A DNA stretch of 64,000 nt from IMG/VR virus record IMGVR_UViG_3300021440_000015, positions 1 to 64,000 of that record; one strand, given 5' to 3'. The stretch's first letter is position 1. Every line of letters starts with the position of its first letter. Shown piece after piece: positions 44,673 to 52,187 of this stretch. Source of the stretch: a virus. A program made the position numbers and the translations under genes. Under the pieces are notes generated by a model, which was not told the DNA's origin, ran no database searches, and saw only the letters and a list, made by a program, of their open reading frames with translations.

Positions 44673-44706
44673 CTCTATATCAGCTTAGGCTGGTATAGAG
44701 TTTTTT
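44673..44706 (+). terminator. Fibre gene terminator
   Basis: 12-bp stem (arm CTCTATATCAGC, one G-U), loop TTAG, then TTTTTT. Confidence 0.9.
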
Positions 44707-44713
44707 ATTCGGC

Positions 44714-44748
44714 TTATAAACTTTTTCAGTCACATATACTTAACTTGA
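44714..44748 (+). promoter_or_regulatory. Cassette promoter 5
   Basis: TTATAA (44714-44719), 15 nt, TATACT (44735-44740), TAACTTGA. Identical to cassette 6 over CTTTTTCAGTCACATATACT and TTGA beyond. Confidence 0.8.
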
Positions 44749-44753
44749 TTATT

Positions 44754-44791
44754 GCTGATAGTTTAATCTAGGTTTTTCTAGAACTGTTAGC
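44754..44791 (+). promoter_or_regulatory. Structured leader of cassette 5
   Basis: Outer stem GCTGATAGT with ACTGTTAGC (9 pairs, two G-U), inner stem TCTAG/CTAGA (44767-44771, 44778-44782) with loop GTTTTT. AAGGAGATAATC-ATG follows. The clearest example of the fold. Confidence 0.8.
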
Positions 44792-44804
44792 TAAGGAGAT
44801 AATC

Positions 44805-45431
44805 ATGAAAGTTGTTTTCAACCTGTCCCCCGCGCAATCCTTGGTGGCTATTGCCATAAAAGCAAAAAAGTCAGCCTTGATGCGGCTGGAAGCCGGGGAA
44901 GGGCTGGGGAAACATTTCCCCAATTTGCTGAACGGCGAATTGCATTCAGCCCTTGGGGCTGAATGGGAGTTCAAATACGACGGCAATCTCGCCGTCGTAT
45001 TTAACGACGGCATGGCCGGGAAACAGACACTAGAGTTGTCCGAAGACAACTCTAGTGTAACCTACGAGGGTGGTCGGACCACCCTCGTAGACGGCATGGC
45101 CGGGTGTATCTTGACCCTGCGAGAAATCGCAGGGGGTGATGAGAAGAGTCTGAAGGTGATCTCTTACGAGACTACCGATCCCAGCCTAAGCTGGTGGGAA
45201 ACCACTAGCATGGCTATCCGACGTAAGTCGGATGAGGAGTTAGCTGCTCTGTCAAAGCAACGGAAAACCTGGCGTTTTCTAGATCAGGAACTGGACCACG
45301 AGGCCCGTCGGCGTATTCCGACAAAATTAGCCGACCTCGTGTCGGCTGGGAAAACAAAGCTGGTCTCGGCGAGTTTCACCCCCAGTGAAATCCGCCGTTA
45401 CACGGTTCTAAAGCCGTGTCTGGTTGAGTAA
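44805..45431 (+). CDS. Cassette 5 protein, unknown, extreme hairpin-coded gene
   Basis: 208 residues without a known motif; N-terminal half beta-rich, C-terminal half basic and helical ('AIRRKSDEELAALSKQRKTWRFLDQELDHEARRR'). The coding DNA is the best case of hairpin tiling: perfect stems at 44944-44964, 44975-45000, 45029-45056 (12 bp) and 45062-45090 (13 bp), with many shorter ones after. Far more GC-rich than neighbours. Host-takeover or counter-defence role inferred from the cassette. Confidence 0.7.
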   Translation: MKVVFNLSPAQSLVAIAIKAKKSALMRLEAGEGLGKHFPNLLNGELHSALGAEWEFKYDGNLAVVFNDGMAGKQTLELSEDNSSVTYEGGRTTLVDGMAGCILTLREIAGGDEKSLKVISYETTDPSLSWWETTSMAIRRKSDEELAALSKQRKTWRFLDQELDHEARRRIPTKLADLVSAGKTKLVSASFTPSEIRRYTVLKPCLVE

Positions 45432-45476
45432 AATAACACCCCTAGCCATAACAGGCCGGGGGTGTTATTTTTTTTG
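45430..45476. terminator. Terminator of cassette 5, bidirectional
   Basis: Arms AAATAACACCCC and GGGGTGTTATTT with inner GCC/GGC, loop ATAACA, T run. Serves the convergent spike gene as well. Confidence 0.92.
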
Positions 45477-45477
45477 T

Positions 45478-46347
45478 TTAACAGTCTACTGCACAGATAT
45501 GTGGATTAGCTCTAGAAGCTCCGGCTGTATATTCCTCACCTGTGTTTTCCACTATGGGTGTGTCACATAACACTTTACCGGCTCTTTCAGTAATTGTCCC
45601 ACCGGCAGTATTGGTTATACCACCACCAGCAGTCTCAGTGATCTCATCACCTTTCTCATCTATCTTAGGAGCTGTGGTTAACACTCTCTCAGTAGCTTCA
45701 AAGTGTATAAACGGAGCTTTAAGATGTATCTTCTCTAAGGCATTTATAGTGATGGTGTTACTAGGGCTGTCCAACACATAGTAGTTACCCACATCATCCT
45801 TTACCTCTACATACCCCTTTCTGGTATCTATCTTTACATCATACTCAAAAGGTTCACCATCAGACTTTGTAGTCTTTAACCAAATATGTTTGTCTTTGGT
45901 GCTTACCTCATACCAGTAACTAGATAGCTTGTCGAAAGCTCTCTTAGTTATACCTGTAGCTAGATTACTGAAAGCGTATAAAACTCTTTCTAGTCTTCTT
46001 AGCTTAGGTTCTCTATAGATAGTAGTCCAATAGTACTTATCTGTATCAGCATAGCTAAAGATAATCACAGTTTCGTTCACTACCACATCAGGAGATGTGA
46101 TGCGGTTACTATGTGCAAAAGGAAACCATCTGGCTTCTATGATCACTGAACTTTCAGCAGATGCTTTCTTTATAGTACCTGACATATCTTTGTAGTCAGC
46201 TTTGAACTCTTCTTTATGTTCAGATAACTTACCGTCTACATAAGAGTATTCTTCTATAGGGACTACTTTGATCATATCTGTGTCATCTGGCTTAGTTTGC
46301 ACCACGATGCCCAGAGAGTACAGTTTTAACTTTGACTCAGTTATCAT
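45478..46347 (-). CDS. Baseplate central spike protein
   Basis: 289 residues. The last ~100 residues ('NTITINALEKIHLKAPFIHFEATERVLTTAPKI', then 'ITETAGGGITNTAGGTITERAGK') form the short-period beta-helix of gpV/gp5-C spikes, with 'NPHICAVDC' at the tip where a metal-binding His/Cys apex is expected. The N-terminal part resembles an OB-type collar. It would pierce the outer membrane on contraction. Similar giant-phage spikes exist (phiKZ gp164 type). Confidence 0.75.
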   Translation of the reverse strand: MITESKLKLYSLGIVVQTKPDDTDMIKVVPIEEYSYVDGKLSEHKEEFKADYKDMSGTIKKASAESSVIIEARWFPFAHSNRITSPDVVVNETVIIFSYADTDKYYWTTIYREPKLRRLERVLYAFSNLATGITKRAFDKLSSYWYEVSTKDKHIWLKTTKSDGEPFEYDVKIDTRKGYVEVKDDVGNYYVLDSPSNTITINALEKIHLKAPFIHFEATERVLTTAPKIDEKGDEITETAGGGITNTAGGTITERAGKVLCDTPIVENTGEEYTAGASRANPHICAVDC

Positions 46348-46436
46348 TTTAAATCCTTGTTTAACATCACAAAATAAACTCTGATATTTCTTTAAGACTC
46401 AGATAAATCAGATGTATAAAGCCTAAAAGGATCGAC

Positions 46437-48935
46437 ATGCAGATAAAAGAAGTGGTGATTAAAGGCTATGAGAGAATGTCTTTGAACTCTATAGAGTATT
46501 TCAAATACAATCCAGATAAGAAAATACAACTCATCCTTGGTAGTAACGGATCTGGTAAAAGCAGTTTGATTAAAGAATTGAGCCCTCTACCTGCTGAGGC
46601 TTCTGAATATAAGAAGTCAGGTTACAAACATATAACCTACCAACATAACGGAAGCACCTATGCCTTAAAGAGTGACTTCACAGCTCTGGGTAATAAGTTT
46701 TCTTTTTGTAAAGATGGAGAAGAGCTTAATCCTGGACACACAGTAACTGTGTTTAAAGAACTTGTCAGAAAAGAGTTTAACATCACTCCAGATGTACATG
46801 GGCTTATGACAGGTAGAGTTAAGTTCAGTAAGATGTCTGTGGCTGAGAGAAGAAAGTGGTTTACGCAGATAGCTGATTGTGATTACACCTTTGCTATATG
46901 TTTCTACAACAAGCTTAAAGAACAGTACCGAGATATACAAGGAGCTGTCAAGCTACAGCAAGCTAGGTTAGTGCAGGAGACTAACAAGCTGCCTAATGAG
47001 CAAGAGCATATCAAATACAGAGAAGACATACGTCATCTGAACATGTTCTTAGACGGATTGCTTTCTCAAACAGATCAGTCTATTTTAAAGGCAAGCACAC
47101 TTTCTGATTTTGACGCTATACAGCTCAAGCTTAGGAAAGCAGCCACAGATACCGTTCAAGACAGAAACAAGTTCATCAATCCAGAAAACTATGTAGGTAA
47201 GCAAGAGATACTTGACGATTTGCTATTTGTTAAATCAGATATCAAGTCTTTAGAAACTCTTCTGCATAAGGTCTATCAGGAGATGGATGAGCAGAGTAAA
47301 TCTATAACTCTGTTAGAACAGAATAATCTGGCTTCATTTAAAGACTTGGATGTAAGCATCAAAGACATAGAAGAAGAAATAAACAATCTATCCAAACAGC
47401 TGTCATTCCCACTGGTCAAGAATCCAGATACAGTTTCAGCTGCTTTGTCTTCTGTTAAACCACAGCTAGATGAGTATCTGACAGAGATGCATAGGCATGC
47501 TAACAAAGGCTACTCAAAGGAAAGCTATCAAAGCACCGTTCAGACTTTAGATGAACTTATTCTTAAGCTTAATAACACCAAGTTTGCTTCTGATAAACTG
47601 TTTACCCAGCTAAAGGAATACGATCACGCTAAACAACACAACGAAGTCAGCTGCCCTAACTGTAAGCATACTTGGTTTAAAGGCTTCTCTCAGTCTCTGT
47701 ATGACGAGTGTGTGAGATCCAGAGAGATACTTGATAAAGACATACCTGTGTTAGAACAGCAAATCAAAGTTCTAGAGTCCACAAAGGCAGAGCAATTTGA
47801 GTATCTGACTTGCATGAGTATGTTTGTTAAGTTGATAACCCAGGTAGAATCATTAGACAGCATGTGGAAATACATCATGTCTTACGGTTCTCTGAGAACA
47901 GCTCCTATAGGTGTAAGACAAATGATCCAAACCTATAGTCAAGAACTGGACATACAGAAACAACTTAGCCTCTGTTCAGATAAGCTATCTGAATTTCTTA
48001 AGATCAAACAGATCACAGCTGAGAACCAAAGCAATGATTTGTCTGCACTTAAAATCAAATATGCTAAGTTAGAACTGTCTGCTCAGGACTATCAGGTAAA
48101 AATCAGAAGAAGTAAAGTAAAAGAACAATCTTTACTTAAGTCTATTTCTATCATAGAGAACCTGGATCTTAAAAAACAAGAGTTAACCAATCTACACATA
48201 GCTCATAATTTTGCTGTAAGGGACATAGAGAAAACTATCAGTCAAGATTTTATAGCTTCTTGTATCAGGTTGGTTAAGTCTGAACTGGCTAGTTTGACCC
48301 AGATGGTGTCGAGGATAGATATCCAAGCAGCTCTGCTCACCTCTATAGAGAAACAGATAGCTGAGTACCAAGAACAAGCTGAAGTGTATAAGATCATGTT
48401 GAAAGAGTTAAGTCCTACTGAAGGACTTATCGCTAAGGGGCTGATCAACTTCATCAATCACTTCGTCATACAGATGAACGCCATTATCAAGAAAGTCTGG
48501 TTATATCCTCTTGAGATACAGCCTGTCTTTCAACTAGACGATGAGTTAGAACTTGATTATAAGTTTCAAGTCAAAGTCAATGATAAGAATGATATCTCTG
48601 ATGTAAGTCTGGGATCATCTGCTATGAAGGAAGTGATAGACATGGCTTTCATGAGAGTGTCTATGAAGTACCTAAAGCTAGATAAAGCACCTTTGTTCTT
48701 AGATGAGTTTTCTGTTAACATGGACTCTGCTCACAGAAAGTCAGCTTTCAACACTGTAACTGACCTGATGACTAACTCTAATCATAGTCAAGTCTTTCTG
48801 ATATCTCATTATGAAGACAGCTATGGTAGTATAGCCAATGCAGATGTGGTAGTACTATGTCCTAACAACGTGGTAATACCTAAAGGCTGTGGATATAACA
48901 ACTGTGTAGATTTTACTGAACCTGCTTTAATGTAA
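46437..48935 (+). CDS. SbcC/Rad50/T4 gp46-like recombination ATPase
   Basis: 832 residues. Walker A 'LILGSNGSGKSSL' near residue 32, two long coiled-coils around a zinc-hook 'CPNCKH' near residue 405, then 'DVSLGSSAMKEVIDMAFMR' (signature motif) and Walker B 'APLFLDEFSVNMD' with the H-loop 'VFLISHYEDS'. It should hold DNA ends for resection with an SbcD/gp47 nuclease, which is not in this window. Shorter than E. coli SbcC (1048). Confidence 0.88.
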   Translation: MQIKEVVIKGYERMSLNSIEYFKYNPDKKIQLILGSNGSGKSSLIKELSPLPAEASEYKKSGYKHITYQHNGSTYALKSDFTALGNKFSFCKDGEELNPGHTVTVFKELVRKEFNITPDVHGLMTGRVKFSKMSVAERRKWFTQIADCDYTFAICFYNKLKEQYRDIQGAVKLQQARLVQETNKLPNEQEHIKYREDIRHLNMFLDGLLSQTDQSILKASTLSDFDAIQLKLRKAATDTVQDRNKFINPENYVGKQEILDDLLFVKSDIKSLETLLHKVYQEMDEQSKSITLLEQNNLASFKDLDVSIKDIEEEINNLSKQLSFPLVKNPDTVSAALSSVKPQLDEYLTEMHRHANKGYSKESYQSTVQTLDELILKLNNTKFASDKLFTQLKEYDHAKQHNEVSCPNCKHTWFKGFSQSLYDECVRSREILDKDIPVLEQQIKVLESTKAEQFEYLTCMSMFVKLITQVESLDSMWKYIMSYGSLRTAPIGVRQMIQTYSQELDIQKQLSLCSDKLSEFLKIKQITAENQSNDLSALKIKYAKLELSAQDYQVKIRRSKVKEQSLLKSISIIENLDLKKQELTNLHIAHNFAVRDIEKTISQDFIASCIRLVKSELASLTQMVSRIDIQAALLTSIEKQIAEYQEQAEVYKIMLKELSPTEGLIAKGLINFINHFVIQMNAIIKKVWLYPLEIQPVFQLDDELELDYKFQVKVNDKNDISDVSLGSSAMKEVIDMAFMRVSMKYLKLDKAPLFLDEFSVNMDSAHRKSAFNTVTDLMTNSNHSQVFLISHYEDSYGSIANADVVVLCPNNVVIPKGCGYNNCVDFTEPALM

Positions 48936-48946
48936 AGGAAAGAATC

Positions 48947-49120
48947 ATGTTTGAAAATATCAAGACTCGTGAAGAGTTTGAAAAAGTGGTGAGTGAGCTT
49001 ATCGAACAGGCCAAGAAGGAAGATAAAGTTCTGGAGATCTATACAGAACCTACCAAACCTTTGCGCATGGGTGGATATAAGATGATATCTTCTGTGAGAG
49101 AGGCTAGAGTGCTTTCTTGA
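48947..49120 (+). CDS. Small hypothetical protein
   Basis: 57 residues, AAGGAAAG upstream of ATG 48947. Acidic/basic helix ('TREEFEKVVSELIEQAKKEDKVLEIYTEP'). It follows the SbcC-like gene by 11 nt in one operon; possibly an accessory. Unknown. Confidence 0.55.
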   Translation: MFENIKTREEFEKVVSELIEQAKKEDKVLEIYTEPTKPLRMGGYKMISSVREARVLS

Positions 49121-49122
49121 CC

Positions 49123-49157
49123 TTGTAAACTTTTTCAGTCACATATACTTAACTTGA
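49123..49157 (+). promoter_or_regulatory. Cassette promoter 6
   Basis: TTGTAA (49123-49128), 15 nt, TATACT (49144-49149), TAACTTGA. It begins 3 nt after the stop of the preceding gene with no terminator between. Confidence 0.8.
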
Positions 49158-49162
49158 TGTAT

Positions 49163-49203
49163 AGCTATAGTTTAATAGATCTGTTCTGATCTGACTACTA
49201 GCT
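49163..49203 (+). promoter_or_regulatory. Structured leader of cassette 6
   Basis: Outer AGCTA/TAGCT and AGT/ACT, inner AGATC/GATCT with loop TGTTCT. GAGGAGTACATT-ATG follows. Confidence 0.72.
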
Positions 49204-49215
49204 GAGGAGTACATT

Positions 49216-49308
49216 ATGGATTGGCTCGATATCATTGTGATCGCCTTTGCGGCGATCACCACCCCAGCAATTGTCTGGGAAGCAGTGACGGATCGCCGCC
49301 GTCGCTGA
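49216..49308 (+). CDS. 30-residue membrane micropeptide, cassette 6
   Basis: Directly behind the leader and GAGGAG. One hydrophobic helix (residues ~5-21) and a C-terminal 'TDRRRR'. The helix is coded by a perfect hairpin (arm GATCGCC). Alternatively a leader peptide whose translation controls the second gene 137 nt downstream. Too short for family assignment. Confidence 0.6.
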   Translation: MDWLDIIVIAFAAITTPAIVWEAVTDRRRR

Positions 49309-49445
49309 CTTCCCAAGAGGTTGACAACTAACCTCTTTAAATAAATGGTTGGGTCGTAACCTGCCCTGACGCTTGGCCAGCAAAAAGGGATTACTGATCT
49401 GTCTAAGTTCACATGTCGTGAATACAGATTAACAGGAGAAACAAA

Positions 49446-49751
49446 ATGAGCATGATACCGCTCAGAGAAAGGGCAGAAGGCTGGACAACTGATGAGTCAG
49501 TTGTCCGTCAGCTGCGGCAGAAGGCCGCAACGAAGGCGGCGGAAATCGCCGCTTGTGGTGATGATGACTACATCCATTATAAGGATGTGGTGCTAGCCAC
49601 AACGCCAGTTGGTGAAAACTGGCACGAGTACGAAACACTTCTTAGCACTCGCGACGAAGAGTTAAAGAAAGAGCTACGTCCAGTTGATGCCTGGATGTGG
49701 AGCGGCAGGAGCAAAAAATGGGTATACCGTTGCAACGGTTACCTAGATTAA
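49446..49751 (+). CDS. Cassette 6 second protein, unknown
   Basis: 101 residues, AGGAGAAACAAA upstream. Charged, helical N-terminal half and a Trp-rich C-terminus ('DAWMWSGRSKKWVYRCNGYLD'). Perfect hairpins include 49483-49506 (10 bp, loop TGAG). The 49309-49445 spacer contains an AGAGGTT/AACCTCT hairpin and ends in its own ribosome site. Function unknown. Confidence 0.65.
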   Translation: MSMIPLRERAEGWTTDESVVRQLRQKAATKAAEIAACGDDDYIHYKDVVLATTPVGENWHEYETLLSTRDEELKKELRPVDAWMWSGRSKKWVYRCNGYLD

Positions 49752-49795
49752 AAAATCATCCCTAGCCCTTACAGGCCGGGGATGATTTTTTTTGT
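49751..49795. terminator. Terminator of cassette 6
   Basis: Arms AAAAATCATCCC and GGGATGATTTTT, CTAGCC/GGCCGG core and loop CTTACA as in cassette 3. Convergent with 49797. Confidence 0.9.
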
Positions 49796-49796
49796 T

Positions 49797-50417
49797 TTAA
49801 ATGCTTAGTCTTCTTTTGATATAAGCTTCTAGCTCAGCTATCTTAGCCAAAGCCTGATCATGTCTGTATAACAGTTCCATATATCTGGCTCTGTCAGTAC
49901 CTCTACCTTGAGATACACCGGCTCTAGCAGTAGTCAGCGTATCATGCTTACCAGAGGATACTAACACCACACGACTGCTTTCCACAAACTTCACTGTAGG
50001 TACTACACCCAGAGTATCCATACACAGATTACGCACTTCTGTTTGTAAGAAGCTCAGATCTCTGTCTACAGGAAAAGAAGGTAGAGAAGCAGTGAGTACA
50101 TATGACCTGTAAGGTATGCCGTTTACCATAGGGTAGGTAGAGATGTACCTAGCAGGCACATATAACCAATGTCCTATGTCAGACTGTAGAGAAACGATAT
50201 GCATGTTGTTCTGCAGATCGAGTTCATAGTCAGCATCTGGTATCCGGTACTTAACGTAGATATCCTTATAAGGATCTTCGTTATTAGCCAGATAGTCATT
50301 TAAGGATCTTATACCCTGACACGTATATCTTTCACCTTCTGTGATAATAGTATCAAAAGGAGCTAAAAGTTTATACGAGCCAGAAGATCCTATCGTGGGT
50401 AATACATTATCACTCAT
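49797..50417 (-). CDS. Structural protein, baseplate or tail region
   Basis: 206 residues. Beta-rich with a short C-terminal helix ('LYRHDQALAKIAELEAYIKRRLSI'). Start overlaps the stop of the upstream gene (50414) by 4 nt. 'DRDLSFLQTEVRNLCMDTLGVVP' is unfamiliar. A baseplate role is inferred from the shared operon. Confidence 0.5.
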   Translation of the reverse strand: MSDNVLPTIGSSGSYKLLAPFDTIITEGERYTCQGIRSLNDYLANNEDPYKDIYVKYRIPDADYELDLQNNMHIVSLQSDIGHWLYVPARYISTYPMVNGIPYRSYVLTASLPSFPVDRDLSFLQTEVRNLCMDTLGVVPTVKFVESSRVVLVSSGKHDTLTTARAGVSQGRGTDRARYMELLYRHDQALAKIAELEAYIKRRLSI

Positions 50418-51727
50418 GATGCAAAGTCTGTGTTAGAAGCTGTAGCTACCATGTAGTTGATGTTATCATACACAGTAGAGATATACAACTTACCATTTCT
50501 GGTGATGCGTCTGAAGTTATTAGGAAGAGATGTGTACACAGATGTACTTTCAGCAGCTACCAATAACTTACCCAACAGTATAGCGAACTCAGAAGTCTTG
50601 ATAGACATACGAGCGAAGTCTAAGGACGTGCTAGGTACAGCTATATAGTCAGGAAAGAGTTCTACCAGACTGCGTCTGCCTAAGATGTTAGTTATACCTG
50701 GGAACACAGCTAAGCTTATACCTTTATAATCATAAGGCATGATAGACAGATTATCAGCTATGTAGTTAGAAGGATATACCGTGATAGGGTACATAGTCTC
50801 TAAGAAAGCTTTTATCTCTGTGAACTTAATGATGCTGCTATACAAAGCTGACAGGTCTGTCAAGTTAGGTATAGACTTCTTATGCCACAGAGGCACCATG
50901 ATGAACTCTGTTCTTCTAAACAGTTCAGGTAGAATATTTTCCCAATCGGTTATAGATCTGGTAGAGTTAGCTAATACATAAGCTGTAACAGCTTCTTTGA
51001 TAGCATCGATATGATCCCCAGCCTTACCATAAATAACCACAGACCAATTGGTAACTATTTTTTGTGTAGGGTTTGTACTGTTGCTATATTCAAAAGGCAG
51101 TATTCTGATAAAAGTTTCAGGATCGCCATTCTTAATAGCGTCTATTCTTTCATAGATCGTGGCTACTGTGTTGGTGGCTATAGCTGCGGCAGCAGGAGCA
51201 TAGAAACCAAACAGAACATTCAAATCAGTAACAGGTGGTATGACTTCTATTTCATATTCATCGTATTGATCTCTGAAAGAAGAATCTGACAACCAAATCT
51301 TGATCTCATCGTTAGTAGTAGCTAGATCCACCCACGACAACCACTGAGGCATAGCCACGGGTCCGTTAGAAACAAACGGTCCAAAGTTTAAGCCAGCGAT
51401 CTTATCGTTATGAGCAGAGATGACTGTGTTTCGGAAATCGTTTGAATCAAAAGGTTGTATGTGATTAGTCGAGTAATTGAGACATGTGGAAACAACATCC
51501 AAAATATGTTTTACCTGTAACGCAGGTAAAACATAATGTGTTTTGTCTGATATCTTAATAGATTTGAAAGTCGTTAATTTCAGATTGTTATAAGCAGGGT
51601 CAGAGTACTCTCCTTTTTCTCTGCTGTACGTTTCTGACCATGTGCTGAGTTCACCCAAAGGTGCCACTTGTCCTTGAGTGTTATTAACATAACTGTTTAT
51701 GTTAATGAAACCTTTGATTATGTTCAT
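50414..51727 (-). CDS. Structural protein, baseplate or tail region
   Basis: 437 residues; 'SYVNNTQGQVAPLGELSTWSETYSREKGEYSDPAYN' at the start, then alternating helices and strands ('NILGRRSLVELFPDYIAVPSTSLDFARM'). No family recognised. Divergent from 51756, with 28 nt between starts. Confidence 0.5.
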   Translation of the reverse strand: MNIIKGFININSYVNNTQGQVAPLGELSTWSETYSREKGEYSDPAYNNLKLTTFKSIKISDKTHYVLPALQVKHILDVVSTCLNYSTNHIQPFDSNDFRNTVISAHNDKIAGLNFGPFVSNGPVAMPQWLSWVDLATTNDEIKIWLSDSSFRDQYDEYEIEVIPPVTDLNVLFGFYAPAAAAIATNTVATIYERIDAIKNGDPETFIRILPFEYSNSTNPTQKIVTNWSVVIYGKAGDHIDAIKEAVTAYVLANSTRSITDWENILPELFRRTEFIMVPLWHKKSIPNLTDLSALYSSIIKFTEIKAFLETMYPITVYPSNYIADNLSIMPYDYKGISLAVFPGITNILGRRSLVELFPDYIAVPSTSLDFARMSIKTSEFAILLGKLLVAAESTSVYTSLPNNFRRITRNGKLYISTVYDNINYMVATASNTDFAS

Positions 51728-51755
51728 ATCGTGTCTTTACCTGAAAGAAAAAAAA

Positions 51756-52151
51756 ATGGAGCTAAAACCATTAAAGACCATCATCAGGGTGGTCTATACC
51801 AGTTTTAAAATAGGCTTTAATGTTAAAAAAGGGGAGCTAGACCCTTTCAGCAAGAAGTTCAACATCTGGCTTGCTATCATATTAATTATCATAGTCAGTG
51901 TACTTACCTTTGGTGCTTTGCTAATATATAATTCAGTGTCCACTGGTGTCACTGTTATGAAGCAGAGAAAAGAAATAGCGCTGTTAAATAAAGACTTGGT
52001 TTCTAAACAGTTGACTATAGAACTAGATAAGAGGGATCTTGAAAATTGCAGAGTCAATGAAAGAGCCTATGAGATAGTCTGTGGGAAGCTTAGACGAAAA
52101 CAACCTGAGGAAATGGTCAATGAAATCGTCAATCTAAAAAGTAACAAGTAG
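51756..52151 (+). CDS. Membrane coiled-coil protein, spanin-like architecture
   Basis: 131 residues from ATG 51756 (GAAAGAAAAAA upstream). One transmembrane helix ('IWLAIILIIIVSVLTFGALLIY') and a periplasmic coiled-coil of ~50 residues. It looks like a second i-spanin, but no lipoprotein partner is found nearby. Unknown. Confidence 0.5.
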   Translation: MELKPLKTIIRVVYTSFKIGFNVKKGELDPFSKKFNIWLAIILIIIVSVLTFGALLIYNSVSTGVTVMKQRKEIALLNKDLVSKQLTIELDKRDLENCRVNERAYEIVCGKLRRKQPEEMVNEIVNLKSNK

Positions 52152-52187
52152 ATTTATCAACTGACTTGTTATTTAAAAGAGAGCTGT

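Noticed and set aside
44805-45431. CRISPR array or direct repeat array
   Set aside because: The repeats are inverted, different from each other and lie in an open reading frame; there are no regular spacers.
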